In this document: piece after piece, positions 1 to 8,597 of the stretch
Layout: each line of letters opens with the position of its first letter
How positions within the stretch are numbered: the stretch's first letter is position 1
Source of the DNA: Streptomyces sp. S465
Lineage (GTDB): Bacteria; Actinomycetota; Actinomycetes; Streptomycetales; Streptomycetaceae
Reading direction: 5' to 3'
NCBI RefSeq assembly: GCF_026898115.1
Contig: NZ_CP114036.1
Location: 7,682,001-7,746,000 of the forward strand
Length of the DNA: 64,000 bases
The notes under the pieces: generated by a model
The model's input: the letters and a program-made list of their open reading frames with translations, nothing else
Databases searched by the model: none
Told to the model about the DNA's origin: nothing
Program-made: the position numbers and the translations under genes

Positions 1-873
1 GGCGGGCGCCCCCAGCCGGGCCACCTTGCCCGCCCCGTATCCCAGCGCCAGGCCGAGCCCGTTGTGGAGCACCACGGCCAGCAGCACCAGCGCCGCCGCC
101 GACTTGATGGTGTCCGCGCTGGCCGCCACCACGACCGCGACGATCACGCCGATCGTGACGGCCGACAGCCAGGGCAGCAGCCCCAGCACCCGGTGGATGA
201 ACCGCCCGGCGAACAGCCGGACCACCAGCCCCGCGACCACTGGCAGCAGCACGGTCTTGAGGATGTCGGTGACCATCGAGCCCGCGTCCACCGGCAGGAA
301 CTCCCCGGCCAGCAGCAGCGTCAGCGGCGGGGTGACCAGCGGTGCGAGCACCGTGGAGACGGTGGCGACGGACACCGACAGCGCCACATCGCCGCGCGCC
401 AGGTACGTCACCACGTTCGAGGCCGTACCGCTCGGCGCGCAGCCGACCAGGATGACTCCGGCCGCCAGCTGGGGGGAGAGACCGAGGGCGTGCGCGATCA
501 GCCACCCCAGCCCCGGCATGATCACGTAGTGCGCGACCAGTCCGAGGGCCACCGCCCACGGCCGCTTGACGACACCGGAGAAGTCCTGCGGGGTCATGGT
601 CAGCCCCATGCAGAACATGATCACGCCGAGCAGGTAGGGCACGTCCGGAGCCCAGCCGCTGAAGGTGCCGGGCGTGCTGAGGCCGGCCGCGCCGGCGGCG
701 AGCACCAGGATGGGGAAGACGGTGACGGCCCGCCGGGCCGCCCGGTCGGTGGAAGCGGACTCCGGCGACGAGGCGGGCGTCTGCGCCGCCGCCGTCGGGG
801 AGTCCGCCGCGGAGCTGTTCGATTCGGAGCGCACCGCGTGATGGAACGCTTCCGGAGGCACCTTCCGCAACAC
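1..873 (-). CDS. Bile acid:sodium symporter (BASS) family transporter, 3' end cut by window
   Basis: Reading the minus strand from GTG at 873 gives an open frame to base 1 with no stop, so the C-terminus lies outside the window. After a Ser/Ala/Thr-rich, probably cytosolic N-terminal tail of about 45 residues come many hydrophobic segments. Phrases typical of the BASS/ArsB-like fold are visible: PYLLGVIMFCMGLTMTP, VGCAPSGTASNVVTYLARGD and LSVSVATVSTVLAPLVTP. The GCAPSGTASNV stretch is the conserved core near the sodium and substrate sites in this family. GTG codons at 861 and 834 are alternative starts; none has a convincing SD. It follows the PPOX-family gene by 27 nt on the same strand, so the two may be cotranscribed. 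The substrate (bile acid-like organic anion, pantoate or other) cannot be told from sequence. Confidence 0.88.
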   Translation of the reverse strand, partial: MLRKVPPEAFHHAVRSESNSSAADSPTAAAQTPASSPESASTDRAARRAVTVFPILVLAAGAAGLSTPGTFSGWAPDVPYLLGVIMFCMGLTMTPQDFSGVVKRPWAVALGLVAHYVIMPGLGWLIAHALGLSPQLAAGVILVGCAPSGTASNVVTYLARGDVALSVSVATVSTVLAPLVTPPLTLLLAGEFLPVDAGSMVTDILKTVLLPVVAGLVVRLFAGRFIHRVLGLLPWLSAVTIGVIVAVVVAASADTIKSAAALVLLAVVLHNGLGLALGYGAGKVARLGAPA

Positions 874-900
874 CGTCTCGTTATGTGGTCACTACGCCCA

Positions 901-1491
901 CTATGTGGCGGTGAGGGGCGGCAGCGGGAGCGGTAGCCCCGGCAGCCCGTCCATGCTGCTGGCGATGTGCTCCTTCTTGTGGAAGTAGCGGTCCAGCGAC
1001 TCGTCGTCCTCCCGCTGGAAGCGGGAGGCGTGCAGCGGGCGGTCCTCGCGGTAGTCCATGAACGGGACCGCGTAGCCGCAGGTGTCCCGGATCAGCTCGG
1101 CGGTCACCACGATGATCGCCCGCAGCCCGTGGGCGCGGATGTCGATGTCCGGGAAGTGCTCCAGCAGCCCGGCGAAGCGCGGATCGTCACGGAACACCGG
1201 CTCGCCCCGGCCGTGGACGCGCACGATGTTCGGCGGGCCGGTGAAGGCGCACCACATCAGGGTGATCCTGCCGTTCTCCCGCAGATGGGCGACGGTCTCC
1301 GCGTTGCTCCCCGCGAAGTCCAGGTAGGCCACGGTCAGTTCGTCCAGTACGGCGAAGGAGCCGGTGAGCCCCTTCGGCGAGAGGTTCACCGTGCCGTCCC
1401 CGGCCAGCGGGGCGGTGGCGGTGAAGAAGATCTTCTGCTCTTCGATGAAGGTGCGGAGTCTGCCGTCTATGCGTTCATACACCTTTCCCAT
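901..1491 (-). CDS. Pyridoxamine 5'-phosphate oxidase family (split-barrel flavin) protein
   Basis: The 196-residue protein begins MGKVYERIDGRLRTFIEEQK and contains a split-barrel FMN-binding region with TVNLSPKGLTGSFAVLD and RITLMWCAFTGPPNIVRVHGRGEP, typical of general-stress type PPOX-like flavoproteins rather than true PdxH. The start at 1491 is preferred over an in-frame ATG at 1500 because a near-consensus -10 hexamer GATAAT (minus strand, 1504-1499) ends exactly 7 nt upstream, which predicts a leaderless mRNA. No SD is needed or seen. It is divergent from the DUF488 gene, with about 50 bp between starts, and lies directly upstream of the BASS transporter on the same strand. The substrate is unknown. 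Confidence 0.88.
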   Translation of the reverse strand: MGKVYERIDGRLRTFIEEQKIFFTATAPLAGDGTVNLSPKGLTGSFAVLDELTVAYLDFAGSNAETVAHLRENGRITLMWCAFTGPPNIVRVHGRGEPVFRDDPRFAGLLEHFPDIDIRAHGLRAIIVVTAELIRDTCGYAVPFMDYREDRPLHASRFQREDDESLDRYFHKKEHIASSMDGLPGLPLPLPPLTAT

Positions 1492-1542
1492 GTGGCGCAT
1501 TATCCCTGCGGGTGGCGGCCGGGGCGATGGTTCCATGGGCGT

Positions 1543-1965
1543 ATGGCCTCCAAGAAAGCCTCCGCACGAGCCTCGGCACGATCCTCGGCACGGCCCTCCG
1601 CGACCAGGCCCGCGGTCCGCATCCGCCGGGTGTACGACACCCCCGAACCGGACGACGGCACCCGCGTCCTGGTGGACCGCGTCTGGCCGCGCGGTCTGGC
1701 CAAGGCCGACGCCCACCTGGACGAATGGACCAAGGACGCCGCCCCCTCCACCGAACTGCGCCGCTGGTACGGCCACGACCCGGACCGCTTCCCCGAGTTC
1801 ACCCGCCGCTACCACGCGGAACTCGCCGACCCGGACCGCCGCGCCGCCGTCGACCACCTGCGCACCCTGGCCGCCGCCGGCCCCCTGACCCTCCTCACCG
1901 CGGTCAAGGACCTCGACCACGGCCACGTCCAGGTGCTGGCCGAGGCGATCCGCGGCCACGGCTGA
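1543..1965 (+). CDS. DUF488 family protein (YeaO-like)
   Basis: 140 residues. An Ala/Ser/Lys/Arg-rich tail of about 23 residues precedes a compact DUF488 domain, recognisable from VRIRRVYDTPEPDDGTRVLV, DRVWPRGLAKADAHLDEW and LTLLTAVKDLDHGHVQVLAE. The WPRG motif and the C-terminal H-x-x-VL segment are family hallmarks. DUF488 proteins are small cytosolic proteins of unknown biochemical role. ATG 1543 is the first ATG in frame; there is no strong SD. The basic tail is unusual for the family and could be an over-extended start, though no better start codon follows it closely. Confidence 0.85.
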   Translation: MASKKASARASARSSARPSATRPAVRIRRVYDTPEPDDGTRVLVDRVWPRGLAKADAHLDEWTKDAAPSTELRRWYGHDPDRFPEFTRRYHAELADPDRRAAVDHLRTLAAAGPLTLLTAVKDLDHGHVQVLAEAIRGHG

Positions 1966-2030
1966 CCGCCGCCTCGGCCGCGGGCCATGTGCGCACTCCT
2001 CGTCGCGGCGGAGGGCGGAAGGAGCCGGAG

Positions 2031-3145
2031 TCATACCCACAGCCCTGCCGCATAGCGGGCGAAACCGCTCGTGTGCCAGGTGGAGCCGTCGGCGGTGACG
2101 ACGAACGCCTCGGCGTCGGACAGCCGTCCCAGCCAGGGGCGGGCGCGCTCGGCGCCCATCGCGCAGGCCGCCGTGGCCCAGACGTCCGCGTCCGCCAGGC
2201 TGGTGGCGATCACGGTGACCGAGGCCGGTCCCCGCGCCGGGGGCAGTCCGGTGCGCGGGTCCAGGATGTGGCAGCCCCGCTCGGCCGGACCCGAGGTGGC
2301 CACGGCCAGTTCGCCGTGGGCCGCCACGACCGCCGCCGGCTCGCCCCGGCGCAGCGGATCGGCGATGCCCACCCGCCACGGGCCGCCGTGCACCTGGACG
2401 TCGCCGCCGCCTGCGCCTCCGGCACGACGGCCGCCACCCGCATCCGGTGCCGCAGGTTCAGCCGCAGCGGCACCAGCAGCCGGTACCGGACCACGAGCGC
2501 GGTGACCGTGCCGTACAGCGCGTACCAGGCGGTCTCGGCGGTCTGGTGCCCGACGAACTCGGCGCCCATGGCGAGCTGGTGCCAGAACGTCAGGAAGACC
2601 GCCCCGTAGGTGAACAGATGCAGGTAGTACCACACCTCGTACGGCATCCGGCGGCGCACCACCCCCGCCGAGACCAGCCCGATCACCACCAGCGCCGCGG
2701 TGCCGGCCGTCGCCTCGACCATGTCCGGGTAGTCCATGACCACGGTCACGGTCCGGTCGGCGAGGCCGGTGCCCGCCTGCTGGGCGTACCCCGCGATGGT
2801 CAGCCCGACATGCGCCACGATCAGGCACAGCGCGTACCGCCCGCTCATCGCGTGCCACCGCGCCACCCGATCCGACCCCACCCGCCGCTCCAGCGCCGGA
2901 ACGCGCGCCATCTGGAGGACGACGAGGGCGAGGACGTACCCGCAGAGCAGCCCGCTGAGCCGCCCGGTGTGGGTGAGCCACTGCGCGGTGCCGTCGACGT
3001 TCGGCGTGTTCCGCCACCACAGCGACCACACCGCCGCCGCGCCCGCCCAGCTGAGCAGGATCAACGGCACGGCGGGCGAACGGCGGGGCCGGATGCGGCG
3101 CATGGCCTGCCGCCGCCCGGCCCGGCTGTTCAGTAGCGTCGTCAC
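2031..3145 (-). pseudogene. Deletion chimera: ferric-reductase-like membrane domain joined out of frame to ApbE C-terminus
   Basis: From GTG 3145 (SD AAGGGGA 6 nt upstream) the frame encodes the heme-binding transmembrane half of a ferric reductase-like oxidoreductase: WLTHTGRLSGLLCGYVLALV, VARWHAMSGRYALCLIVAHV and VWYYLHLFTYGAVFLTFWHQ. It ends in LRHRMRVAAVVPEA, where the FAD-binding domain should start. Close to 2405-2420 the homology jumps to another frame, which encodes the last ~120 residues of an ApbE/FAD:protein FMN transferase (GGDVQVHGGPWRVGIADPLR, then HILDPRTG and ADVWATAACAMG) and stops at 2031. The FAD and NAD(P) domains and the ApbE N-terminus are gone, so neither product can be functional. 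A sequencing slip cannot explain more than 1 kb of missing domain content. Confidence 0.85.
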
Positions 3146-3248
3146 GGCCTGTCCCCTTCCCCTGGGCTCCGGCGCAAGGGGGTACGGCCGGGAGCGCGGG
3201 ATGACTCAACGGCCGCGAGGACTCAGCGGCGGGGGTTCCGGCGACCGC

Positions 3249-4325
3249 TCAGGGACGCCAGCCGTACTGCTGCGGAATCCGCACATCGCCGCCCAGTTCG
3301 CGGGCGGCCCGCCGGGCCCAGGTGGGCTCGCGCAGCAGCTGGCGGCCGATCAGCACCGCGTCCGCCTCGCCCGCCGCGAGGATCTTCTCCGCCTGCTCGG
3401 GCTCGGTGATCTCGCCGACCGCCGCCACCGGCATCTCCGTCTCGCGCCGGACCCGGGCGGCGAACGGCACCTGGTAGCCCGGCCCGACCGGGATGGTCAC
3501 ACCGGCCGCGTTGCCCCCGGTGGAGACGTCCATCAGGTCCACACCGTGCTCGGTGAGGACGCGGGCGAGGGCGACGGTCTCATCGGGGGTCCAGCCGCCC
3601 TCCTGAAGCCAGTCGGTGGCCGAGACGCGGAAGAAGAGCGGGAGCTCCTCCGGCCAGACCTCGCGTACCGCGTCGACGACCTCGACGGCGAACCGGACGC
3701 GGTTGTCGAAGCCGCCGCCGTAGGCGTCGGTGCGGCGGTTGCTGTGCGCGGAGAGGAAGTTGCCGATCAGGTAGCCGTGGGCGCCGTGGATCTCGATGAC
3801 CTGGAAACCGGCGGCGAGGGCGAGGCGGGCCGAGGCGCGCCACCGGTCGACGATCTCGTGGATCTCCTCGACGGTCAGCTCGTGCGGGACCTTCAGGCCC
3901 GGGTACGGCTCGGCGCTCGGGCCGACCGGCTGCCAGCCGTGCTCGTCGGGGCCGACCGGGCGGTCGCCCTCCCAGGGCCGGCTGGTGGACGCCTTGCGGC
4001 CGGCGTGGGCGAGCTGAATGCCGGGGACGGTGCCCTGGCTCTTGAGGAAATCGGTGAGCCGGCGCAGGCCGCCGGCCTGCGTCTCGTTCCACAGTCCGAG
4101 GTCGTGGGGGGAGATCCGGCCCTCGGGCGACACCCCGGTGGCCTCCATGATGATCAGCCCGGTGCCGCCCGCCGCCCGCGCTCCGTAGTGCTGGAAGTGC
4201 CAGTCCGTGGGCACGCCTTCGGCGAGGCCCGTGGGGGCGGCGGAGTACATGCACATCGGGGGCATCCACACCCGGTTGGGGATCGTGACGGAACGCAGGG
4301 TGTAGGGCTCGAACAGGGAACTCAC
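3249..4325 (-). CDS. NADH:flavin oxidoreductase, old yellow enzyme family (YqjM-like)
   Basis: The 358-residue TIM-barrel FMN protein begins (GTG 4325) with SSLFEPYTLRSVTIPNRVWM and runs to QYGWRP. It has the class III OYE signature Cys in PPMCMYSA, which tunes flavin potential in YqjM. It also has QLAHAGRKAS, HGAHGYLIGNFLSAHSNRR (the substrate-binding His pair region), GGFDNRVRF and the C-terminal phosphate-binding stretch EADAVLIGRQLLREP. The likely reaction is NAD(P)H-dependent reduction of activated C=C bonds; the physiological substrate is unknown. The start is supported by GGAG 5 nt before GTG. Longer in-frame extensions upstream lack family similarity. The AT-richer gap upstream (around 4400-4440) is the likely promoter region. 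Confidence 0.93.
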   Translation of the reverse strand: MSSLFEPYTLRSVTIPNRVWMPPMCMYSAAPTGLAEGVPTDWHFQHYGARAAGGTGLIIMEATGVSPEGRISPHDLGLWNETQAGGLRRLTDFLKSQGTVPGIQLAHAGRKASTSRPWEGDRPVGPDEHGWQPVGPSAEPYPGLKVPHELTVEEIHEIVDRWRASARLALAAGFQVIEIHGAHGYLIGNFLSAHSNRRTDAYGGGFDNRVRFAVEVVDAVREVWPEELPLFFRVSATDWLQEGGWTPDETVALARVLTEHGVDLMDVSTGGNAAGVTIPVGPGYQVPFAARVRRETEMPVAAVGEITEPEQAEKILAAGEADAVLIGRQLLREPTWARRAARELGGDVRIPQQYGWRP

Positions 4326-4478
4326 AAAAACTCCGTACCAGGGGGTTGGGGGAGGCGGCACCGAGAGATGCCGACGAGGCGCATTAGCGGCGCCTCGCAT
4401 ATATCCTCGCCCGAAATAGACCGCGTATGCAAATAACGCTGCCCGGTCTGGCCCGCTCCGGTCCCGCCGCGTGTCGGC

Positions 4479-5342
4479 TCAGCGCCGTCGGCGCGCCGCG
4501 GGCATCAGCAGATCGCTCACCACCGGCAGGTGATCGGAGGCTTCGGGGTCCGCCGTGACCACCTCGGCGGCGAGCGGGCCGATGTCGTGGGAGGCGAGGA
4601 GGTAGTCGATACGGGCGTGCGGGTCGGCGGCGGCGTAGGTGAAGCCGTCACCGGTGCCGGCCTTTGTCCACACGTCGTCGAGCACACCGGTCAGGGTGCG
4701 GATCTCCGGGGCCTCGGACGTGGCGTTCAGATCGCCGACCAGGACGGTGCGCCCGGGGTCCGGCCCGAGGAGTTCGGCGATCCGGGCGGACTGCCGCTCG
4801 CGCTCCCGGCCGTCGTCGTGCTGAAGGTGCGTCACGGCGAAGGTGACGCGCGTACCGCCCACGTCCAGCGTGGCCCGGAGCAGACCGCGCTGCTCATGGC
4901 CGGGGACGAGCGGAAGGTGGGTGTTGGTCCAGGACAGGATCGGCCGGCGGGAGAGCACCGCGGTGCCGTACTGACGGCGCGGCCGGCCGGGCTCCTCCGG
5001 GTCCAGGTCGAGGTTGGCGCCGAAGGCGTACCGCATGCCCAGCCGCTCGCCCAGCCAGGCCGGCTGGTCGGCGAAGCCGCTGCGCCGCCAGTACCGGTCG
5101 ACCTCCTCCAGGCCGATGACGTCCACTCCCAGGGCCTCGATCACCTGGGCGACGCGCTCCAGGTCCAGCACATCGGCCGGGCTCGCACCATGGTGGATGT
5201 TGAACGTGGCCACGCGCAGCCGCTCCTGCGCACCCGTGGCGGTCGCCGCCGCCCAGGCCGTCCCGGTGGCGGCGGTGGTGCCGAGGCCGATCGCCGCGGC
5301 GAGGAACCGGCGGCGGCCGGGAACGGTGATCAGGTGATCCAT
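4479..5342 (-). CDS. Tat-exported endonuclease/exonuclease/phosphatase-fold protein
   Basis: 287 residues. The N-terminus MDHLITVPGRRRFLAAAIGL is a twin-arginine signal followed by an AxA-type cleavage region (TAWAAA). The mature part has the EEP fold motifs in order: TFNIHHG, GLEEVDRYWRRSG, TAVLSRRPI, THLQHDDGRERERQ, VGDLNAT (metal/phosphate site) and the terminal SDHLPVV His. It is likely a secreted metal-dependent phosphodiesterase (nuclease- or sphingomyelinase-like). The start ATG 5342 lies exactly 7 nt after a -10-like CACGCT on the minus strand (5355-5350), with no SD, so it is probably leaderless. A longer upstream in-frame extension is rejected because it lacks a signal and is compositionally odd. 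Confidence 0.9.
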   Translation of the reverse strand: MDHLITVPGRRRFLAAAIGLGTTAATGTAWAAATATGAQERLRVATFNIHHGASPADVLDLERVAQVIEALGVDVIGLEEVDRYWRRSGFADQPAWLGERLGMRYAFGANLDLDPEEPGRPRRQYGTAVLSRRPILSWTNTHLPLVPGHEQRGLLRATLDVGGTRVTFAVTHLQHDDGRERERQSARIAELLGPDPGRTVLVGDLNATSEAPEIRTLTGVLDDVWTKAGTGDGFTYAAADPHARIDYLLASHDIGPLAAEVVTADPEASDHLPVVSDLLMPAARRRR

Positions 5343-5433
5343 GCCGGTCAGCGTGCGTTCCGGTGCCGAACGTGGCCCCACGGCGCCGCGCTCACCGCGC
5401 CCGTACGTCCACCGTCCGGACGAGTCGCCGGCC

Positions 5434-5649
5434 TCACCGACGATCGAACTTGATCGGGTAGGACACGGTCGAGCGCGGCTCGGGCTGCTTCTTGTCGCCC
5501 GTCTTGTCGCCCTTCTCGCTCTGGAAGTGGACGGGATACCGGTCCTTCTGGTCCGACTCGCCGTCGCGGGTGTTGCCGTCACCGTGGTTGTTGATCCACA
5601 GGACCCCCGCCACGATCGCTCCGAACACCATCATCTGCTTCTTCTGCAC
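5434..5649 (-). CDS. Small hypothetical membrane-anchored protein
   Basis: GTG 5649 opens a 71-residue frame with one predicted membrane segment near the N-terminus (MMVFGAIVAGVLWINNH). A strongly hydrophilic Lys/Asp/Gln-rich tail ending YPIKFDRR follows. GGGGGAG 9 nt upstream can act as SD. The tail is AT-richer than neighbouring genes. I do not recognise a family. It is divergent from argG, and its start lies about 155 bp from the argG start. The coding call rests on SD, hydropathy and position only. Confidence 0.5.
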   Translation of the reverse strand: MQKKQMMVFGAIVAGVLWINNHGDGNTRDGESDQKDRYPVHFQSEKGDKTGDKKQPEPRSTVSYPIKFDRR

Positions 5650-5739
5650 GGGTCCCGACTCCCCCTCGGTCCACAGCTGCGCTCTCCGCGTCATCCATGG
5701 TGACAGCACCGACCCGCCGGACAACCCTCTTGGGACGCT

Positions 5740-5774
5740 TTGACGAAACATACGGCCCAGTGCATACTTATACC
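5740..5774 (+). promoter_or_regulatory. argG promoter with candidate ARG box
   Basis: TTGACG (5740-5745) and CATACT (5763-5768) are separated by 17 bp, a good vegetative-sigma promoter. The -10 overlaps TGCATACTTATAC (5761-5773), which resembles one half-rich ARG box, the ArgR binding site of actinobacteria. Such placement would let ArgR with arginine block RNA polymerase. The promoter is seen directly; ArgR binding is inferred from the arginine-biosynthetic gene downstream. Confidence 0.55.
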
Positions 5775-5804
5775 TACGACCGTATGAAACGTAAGGAGGG
5801 ACCC

Positions 5805-7001
5805 GTGACCGAGCGCGTCGTACTCGCCTATTCAGGCGGCCTGGACACCTCCGTCGCCATTGGCTGGATCGCCGAGGAGACGGGTGCCGAGGTCATCGCC
5901 GTTGCCGTGGACGTCGGCCAGGGTGGCGAGGATCTGGACGTCATCCGTAAGCGCGCGCTCGCCTGCGGGGCGGTCGAGGCGGAGGTCGCGGACGCGAAGG
6001 ACGAGTTCGCCACGGAGTACTGCCTTCCGGCGATCAAGGCCAACGCACTGTACATGGACCGCTATCCGCTGGTCTCCGCCCTGTCGCGGCCCGCCATCGT
6101 GAAGCACCTGGTCGCCGCCGCCCGCGAGCACGGCGCCGGGACCGTCGCCCACGGCTGCACCGGCAAGGGGAACGACCAGGTGCGGTTCGAGGCGGGCATC
6201 TCCTCCCTCGCACCGGATCTGACCTGCATCGCGCCGGTCCGGGACTACGCGATGACCCGGGACAAGGCGATCGCCTTCTGCGAGGCCAAGGGCCTGCCGA
6301 TCGCGACCACCAAGAAGTCCCCGTACTCGATCGACCAGAACGTCTTCGGGCGGGCCGTGGAGACCGGCTTCCTGGAGGACATCTGGAACGCGCCGGTCGA
6401 GGACGTCTACGAGTACACCTCCGACCCGGCCACCCCGCGCGAGGCCGACGAGGTGATCATCACCTTCGACAAGGGCGTCCCGGTCGCGATCGACGGCGAG
6501 CCGGTCACCGTGCTCCAGGCCATCCAGCGGCTCAACGAGCGGGCGGGTGCCCAGGGCGTCGGCCGGATCGACATGGTCGAGGACCGGCTGGTGGGGATCA
6601 AGTCCCGGGAGGTCTACGAGGCCCCCGGCGCCATCGCGCTGATCACCGCCCACCAGGAGCTGGAGAGCGTCACCGTCGAGCGCGAGCTGGCCCGCTACAA
6701 GCGGCAGGTCGAGCAGCGGTGGGGCGAGCTCGTCTATGACGGACTGTGGTTCTCGCCGCTCAAGCGGGCGCTGGACGGTTTCATCGCCGAGGCGAACGAG
6801 CAGGTCTCCGGCGAGATCCGGATGACCCTGCACGGCGGCCGGGCCGTGGCCACCGGGCGCCGGTCGCGGCAGTCGCTGTACGACTTCAACCTGGCGACCT
6901 ACGACACCGGCGACACCTTCGACCAGTCCCTCTCGAAGGGCTTCATCGAGATCTTCGGCATGTCCAGCAAGATCGCCGCGAAGCGGGACCTCCAGCAGTA
7001 G
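5805..7001 (+). CDS. argG: Argininosuccinate synthase
   Basis: The 398-residue cytosolic enzyme condenses citrulline and aspartate with ATP in the penultimate arginine step. The N-terminal PP-loop is YSGGLDTS (residues 9-16). Other family motifs seen are AVDVGQGGEDLD, HGCTGKGNDQVRFE, TTKKSPYSIDQN and ATYDTGDTFDQ. GTG 5805 is chosen because a perfect AAGGAGGG stands 4 nt upstream and the protein then begins with the PP-loop strand; the open frame upstream to 5697 is not homologous. A promoter with a possible ARG box precedes it. argH follows after 142 bp with a hairpin in between. Confidence 0.98.
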   Translation: MTERVVLAYSGGLDTSVAIGWIAEETGAEVIAVAVDVGQGGEDLDVIRKRALACGAVEAEVADAKDEFATEYCLPAIKANALYMDRYPLVSALSRPAIVKHLVAAAREHGAGTVAHGCTGKGNDQVRFEAGISSLAPDLTCIAPVRDYAMTRDKAIAFCEAKGLPIATTKKSPYSIDQNVFGRAVETGFLEDIWNAPVEDVYEYTSDPATPREADEVIITFDKGVPVAIDGEPVTVLQAIQRLNERAGAQGVGRIDMVEDRLVGIKSREVYEAPGAIALITAHQELESVTVERELARYKRQVEQRWGELVYDGLWFSPLKRALDGFIAEANEQVSGEIRMTLHGGRAVATGRRSRQSLYDFNLATYDTGDTFDQSLSKGFIEIFGMSSKIAAKRDLQQ

Positions 7002-7033
7002 CCCGCGTATCCGCATACCATCACGGACCACCT

Positions 7034-7061
7034 CGCCTTCCCGCCGCACGGCGGGAAGGCG
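7034..7061 (+). terminator. Intercistronic hairpin between argG and argH
   Basis: A perfect 12-bp stem CGCCTTCCCGCC / GGCGGGAAGGCG (7034-7045 and 7050-7061) encloses the loop GCAC. It starts 33 nt after the argG stop. There is no T-run, as is usual in Streptomyces terminators. It could end argG transcription or act as a processing/attenuation structure that sets the argG:argH ratio. The stretch that follows (7065-7130) is a C/A-rich run of imperfect CACAGCACCACCC repeats. Confidence 0.65.
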
Positions 7062-7143
7062 GTCGTACACCCACAGCACACCCACAGCACCACCCGACAG
7101 CATCACCCGCACAGCACCACCCCACAGCCTGAGGAGCAACAGC

Positions 7144-8574
7144 GTGAGCAACGGCAACAGCGGTGACGTCCGGCTCTGGGGCGGCCGCTTCGCCGACGGG
7201 CCGTCCGAGGCACTGGAGAAGCTCAGCGCCTCCGTGCACTTCGACTGGCGCCTGGCGCCGTACGACATCGCCGGATCCCGCGCCCACGCCCGGGTGCTGC
7301 ACTCGGCGGGGCTGCTCACCGCCGATGAGCTGGAGCGGATGCTGGCGGGACTGGACCGGTTGGAGGCCGACGTCGCCTCCGGCGCGTTCACCGGCACCAT
7401 CGCCGACGAGGACGTCCACACCGCCCTGGAGCGCGGTCTGCTGGAGCGGCTGGGCCCGGACCTCGGCGGCAAGCTGCGGGCCGGACGGTCCCGCAACGAC
7501 CAGATCGCCACCCTCTTCCGGATGTATCTGCGCGACCACGCCCGGATCATCGGCGGGCTGATCGCCGACCTCCAGCAGGCCCTGGTGGGGCTCGCGGAGG
7601 CGCACCCCGACGTCGCGATGCCCGGCCGCACCCACCTCCAGCACGCCCAGCCGGTGCTCTTCGCCCACCACGTCCTCGCCCATGTGCAGGCGCTGTCGCG
7701 GGACGCGGAGCGGCTGCGGCAGTGGGACGAGCGCACCGCCGTCTCGCCGTACGGCTCGGGCGCCCTGGCCGGGTCCTCGCTGGGCCTCGATCCGCAGGCG
7801 GTCGCGGCCGACCTCGGCTTCGAGCGGGGTTCGTCCGCCAACTCGCTGGACGGCACGGCCTCCCGTGACTTCGTCGCCGAGTTCGCCTTCATCACCGCGA
7901 TGATCGGCGTCGATCTGTCGCGGATCGCGGAGGAGATCATCATCTGGAACACGAAGGAGTTCTCCTTCGTGACCCTCCACGACGCCTTCTCCACCGGTTC
8001 GTCGATCATGCCGCAGAAGAAGAACCCGGACATCGCGGAGCTCGCCCGCGGCAAGTCCGGCCGGCTGATCGGCAACCTCACCGGGCTGCTGGCCACGCTC
8101 AAGGCCCTGCCGCTCGCGTACAACCGCGACCTCCAGGAGGACAAGGAGCCGGTCTTCGACTCCTGCGATCAGCTGGAGGTGCTGCTCCCGGCCTTCACCG
8201 GGATGATGGCGACGCTCACCGTCAACCGCGAGCGCATGGAGGAGCTGGCCCCGGCCGGGTTCTCGCTGGCCACCGACATCGCCGAATGGCTGGTGCGGCA
8301 GGGTGTGCCGTTCCGGGTGGCACACGAGGTCGCGGGCGCATGCGTCAAGGAGTGCGAGCGGACCGGCATCGAGCTCGACCAGCTCACCGATGAGCAGTTC
8401 GCGAAGATCTCCCCGCATCTGACGCCCGAGGTCCGCGGCGTCCTCAACGTGCCGGGCGCGCTGGCCGCGCGCAGCGGCCGCGGCGGCACCGCCCCGGAGG
8501 CGGTGCGGGCCCAGCTCGCGGAGGTCAAGGAGGATCTGGCGGCCCAGTACGAGTGGGCCGGCGCCAAGCGCTGA
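7144..8574 (+). CDS. argH: Argininosuccinate lyase
   Basis: 476 residues. It cleaves argininosuccinate to arginine and fumarate. It starts with GTG 7144 after TGAGGAGCAACAGC. The N-terminus LWGGRFADGPSEALEKLSAS is the standard ArgH start. The superfamily signature GSSIMPQKKNPD, carrying the catalytic Ser, lies near residue 284. SPYGSGALAGSSLGLDPQ and RTHLQHAQPVLFAHHVLAHV cover the other two conserved regions. It is followed after 23 bp by the aldo/keto reductase, which could be read from the same transcript. Confidence 0.98.
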   Translation: MSNGNSGDVRLWGGRFADGPSEALEKLSASVHFDWRLAPYDIAGSRAHARVLHSAGLLTADELERMLAGLDRLEADVASGAFTGTIADEDVHTALERGLLERLGPDLGGKLRAGRSRNDQIATLFRMYLRDHARIIGGLIADLQQALVGLAEAHPDVAMPGRTHLQHAQPVLFAHHVLAHVQALSRDAERLRQWDERTAVSPYGSGALAGSSLGLDPQAVAADLGFERGSSANSLDGTASRDFVAEFAFITAMIGVDLSRIAEEIIIWNTKEFSFVTLHDAFSTGSSIMPQKKNPDIAELARGKSGRLIGNLTGLLATLKALPLAYNRDLQEDKEPVFDSCDQLEVLLPAFTGMMATLTVNRERMEELAPAGFSLATDIAEWLVRQGVPFRVAHEVAGACVKECERTGIELDQLTDEQFAKISPHLTPEVRGVLNVPGALAARSGRGGTAPEAVRAQLAEVKEDLAAQYEWAGAKR

Positions 8575-8597
8575 ACGGGAGAGGTGGGGACGGCACC

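Noticed and set aside
2031..3145. Single-base sequencing error joining two frames of one intact gene
   Set aside because: The two frames belong to different protein families and whole domains are missing, so a frameshift alone cannot explain it.
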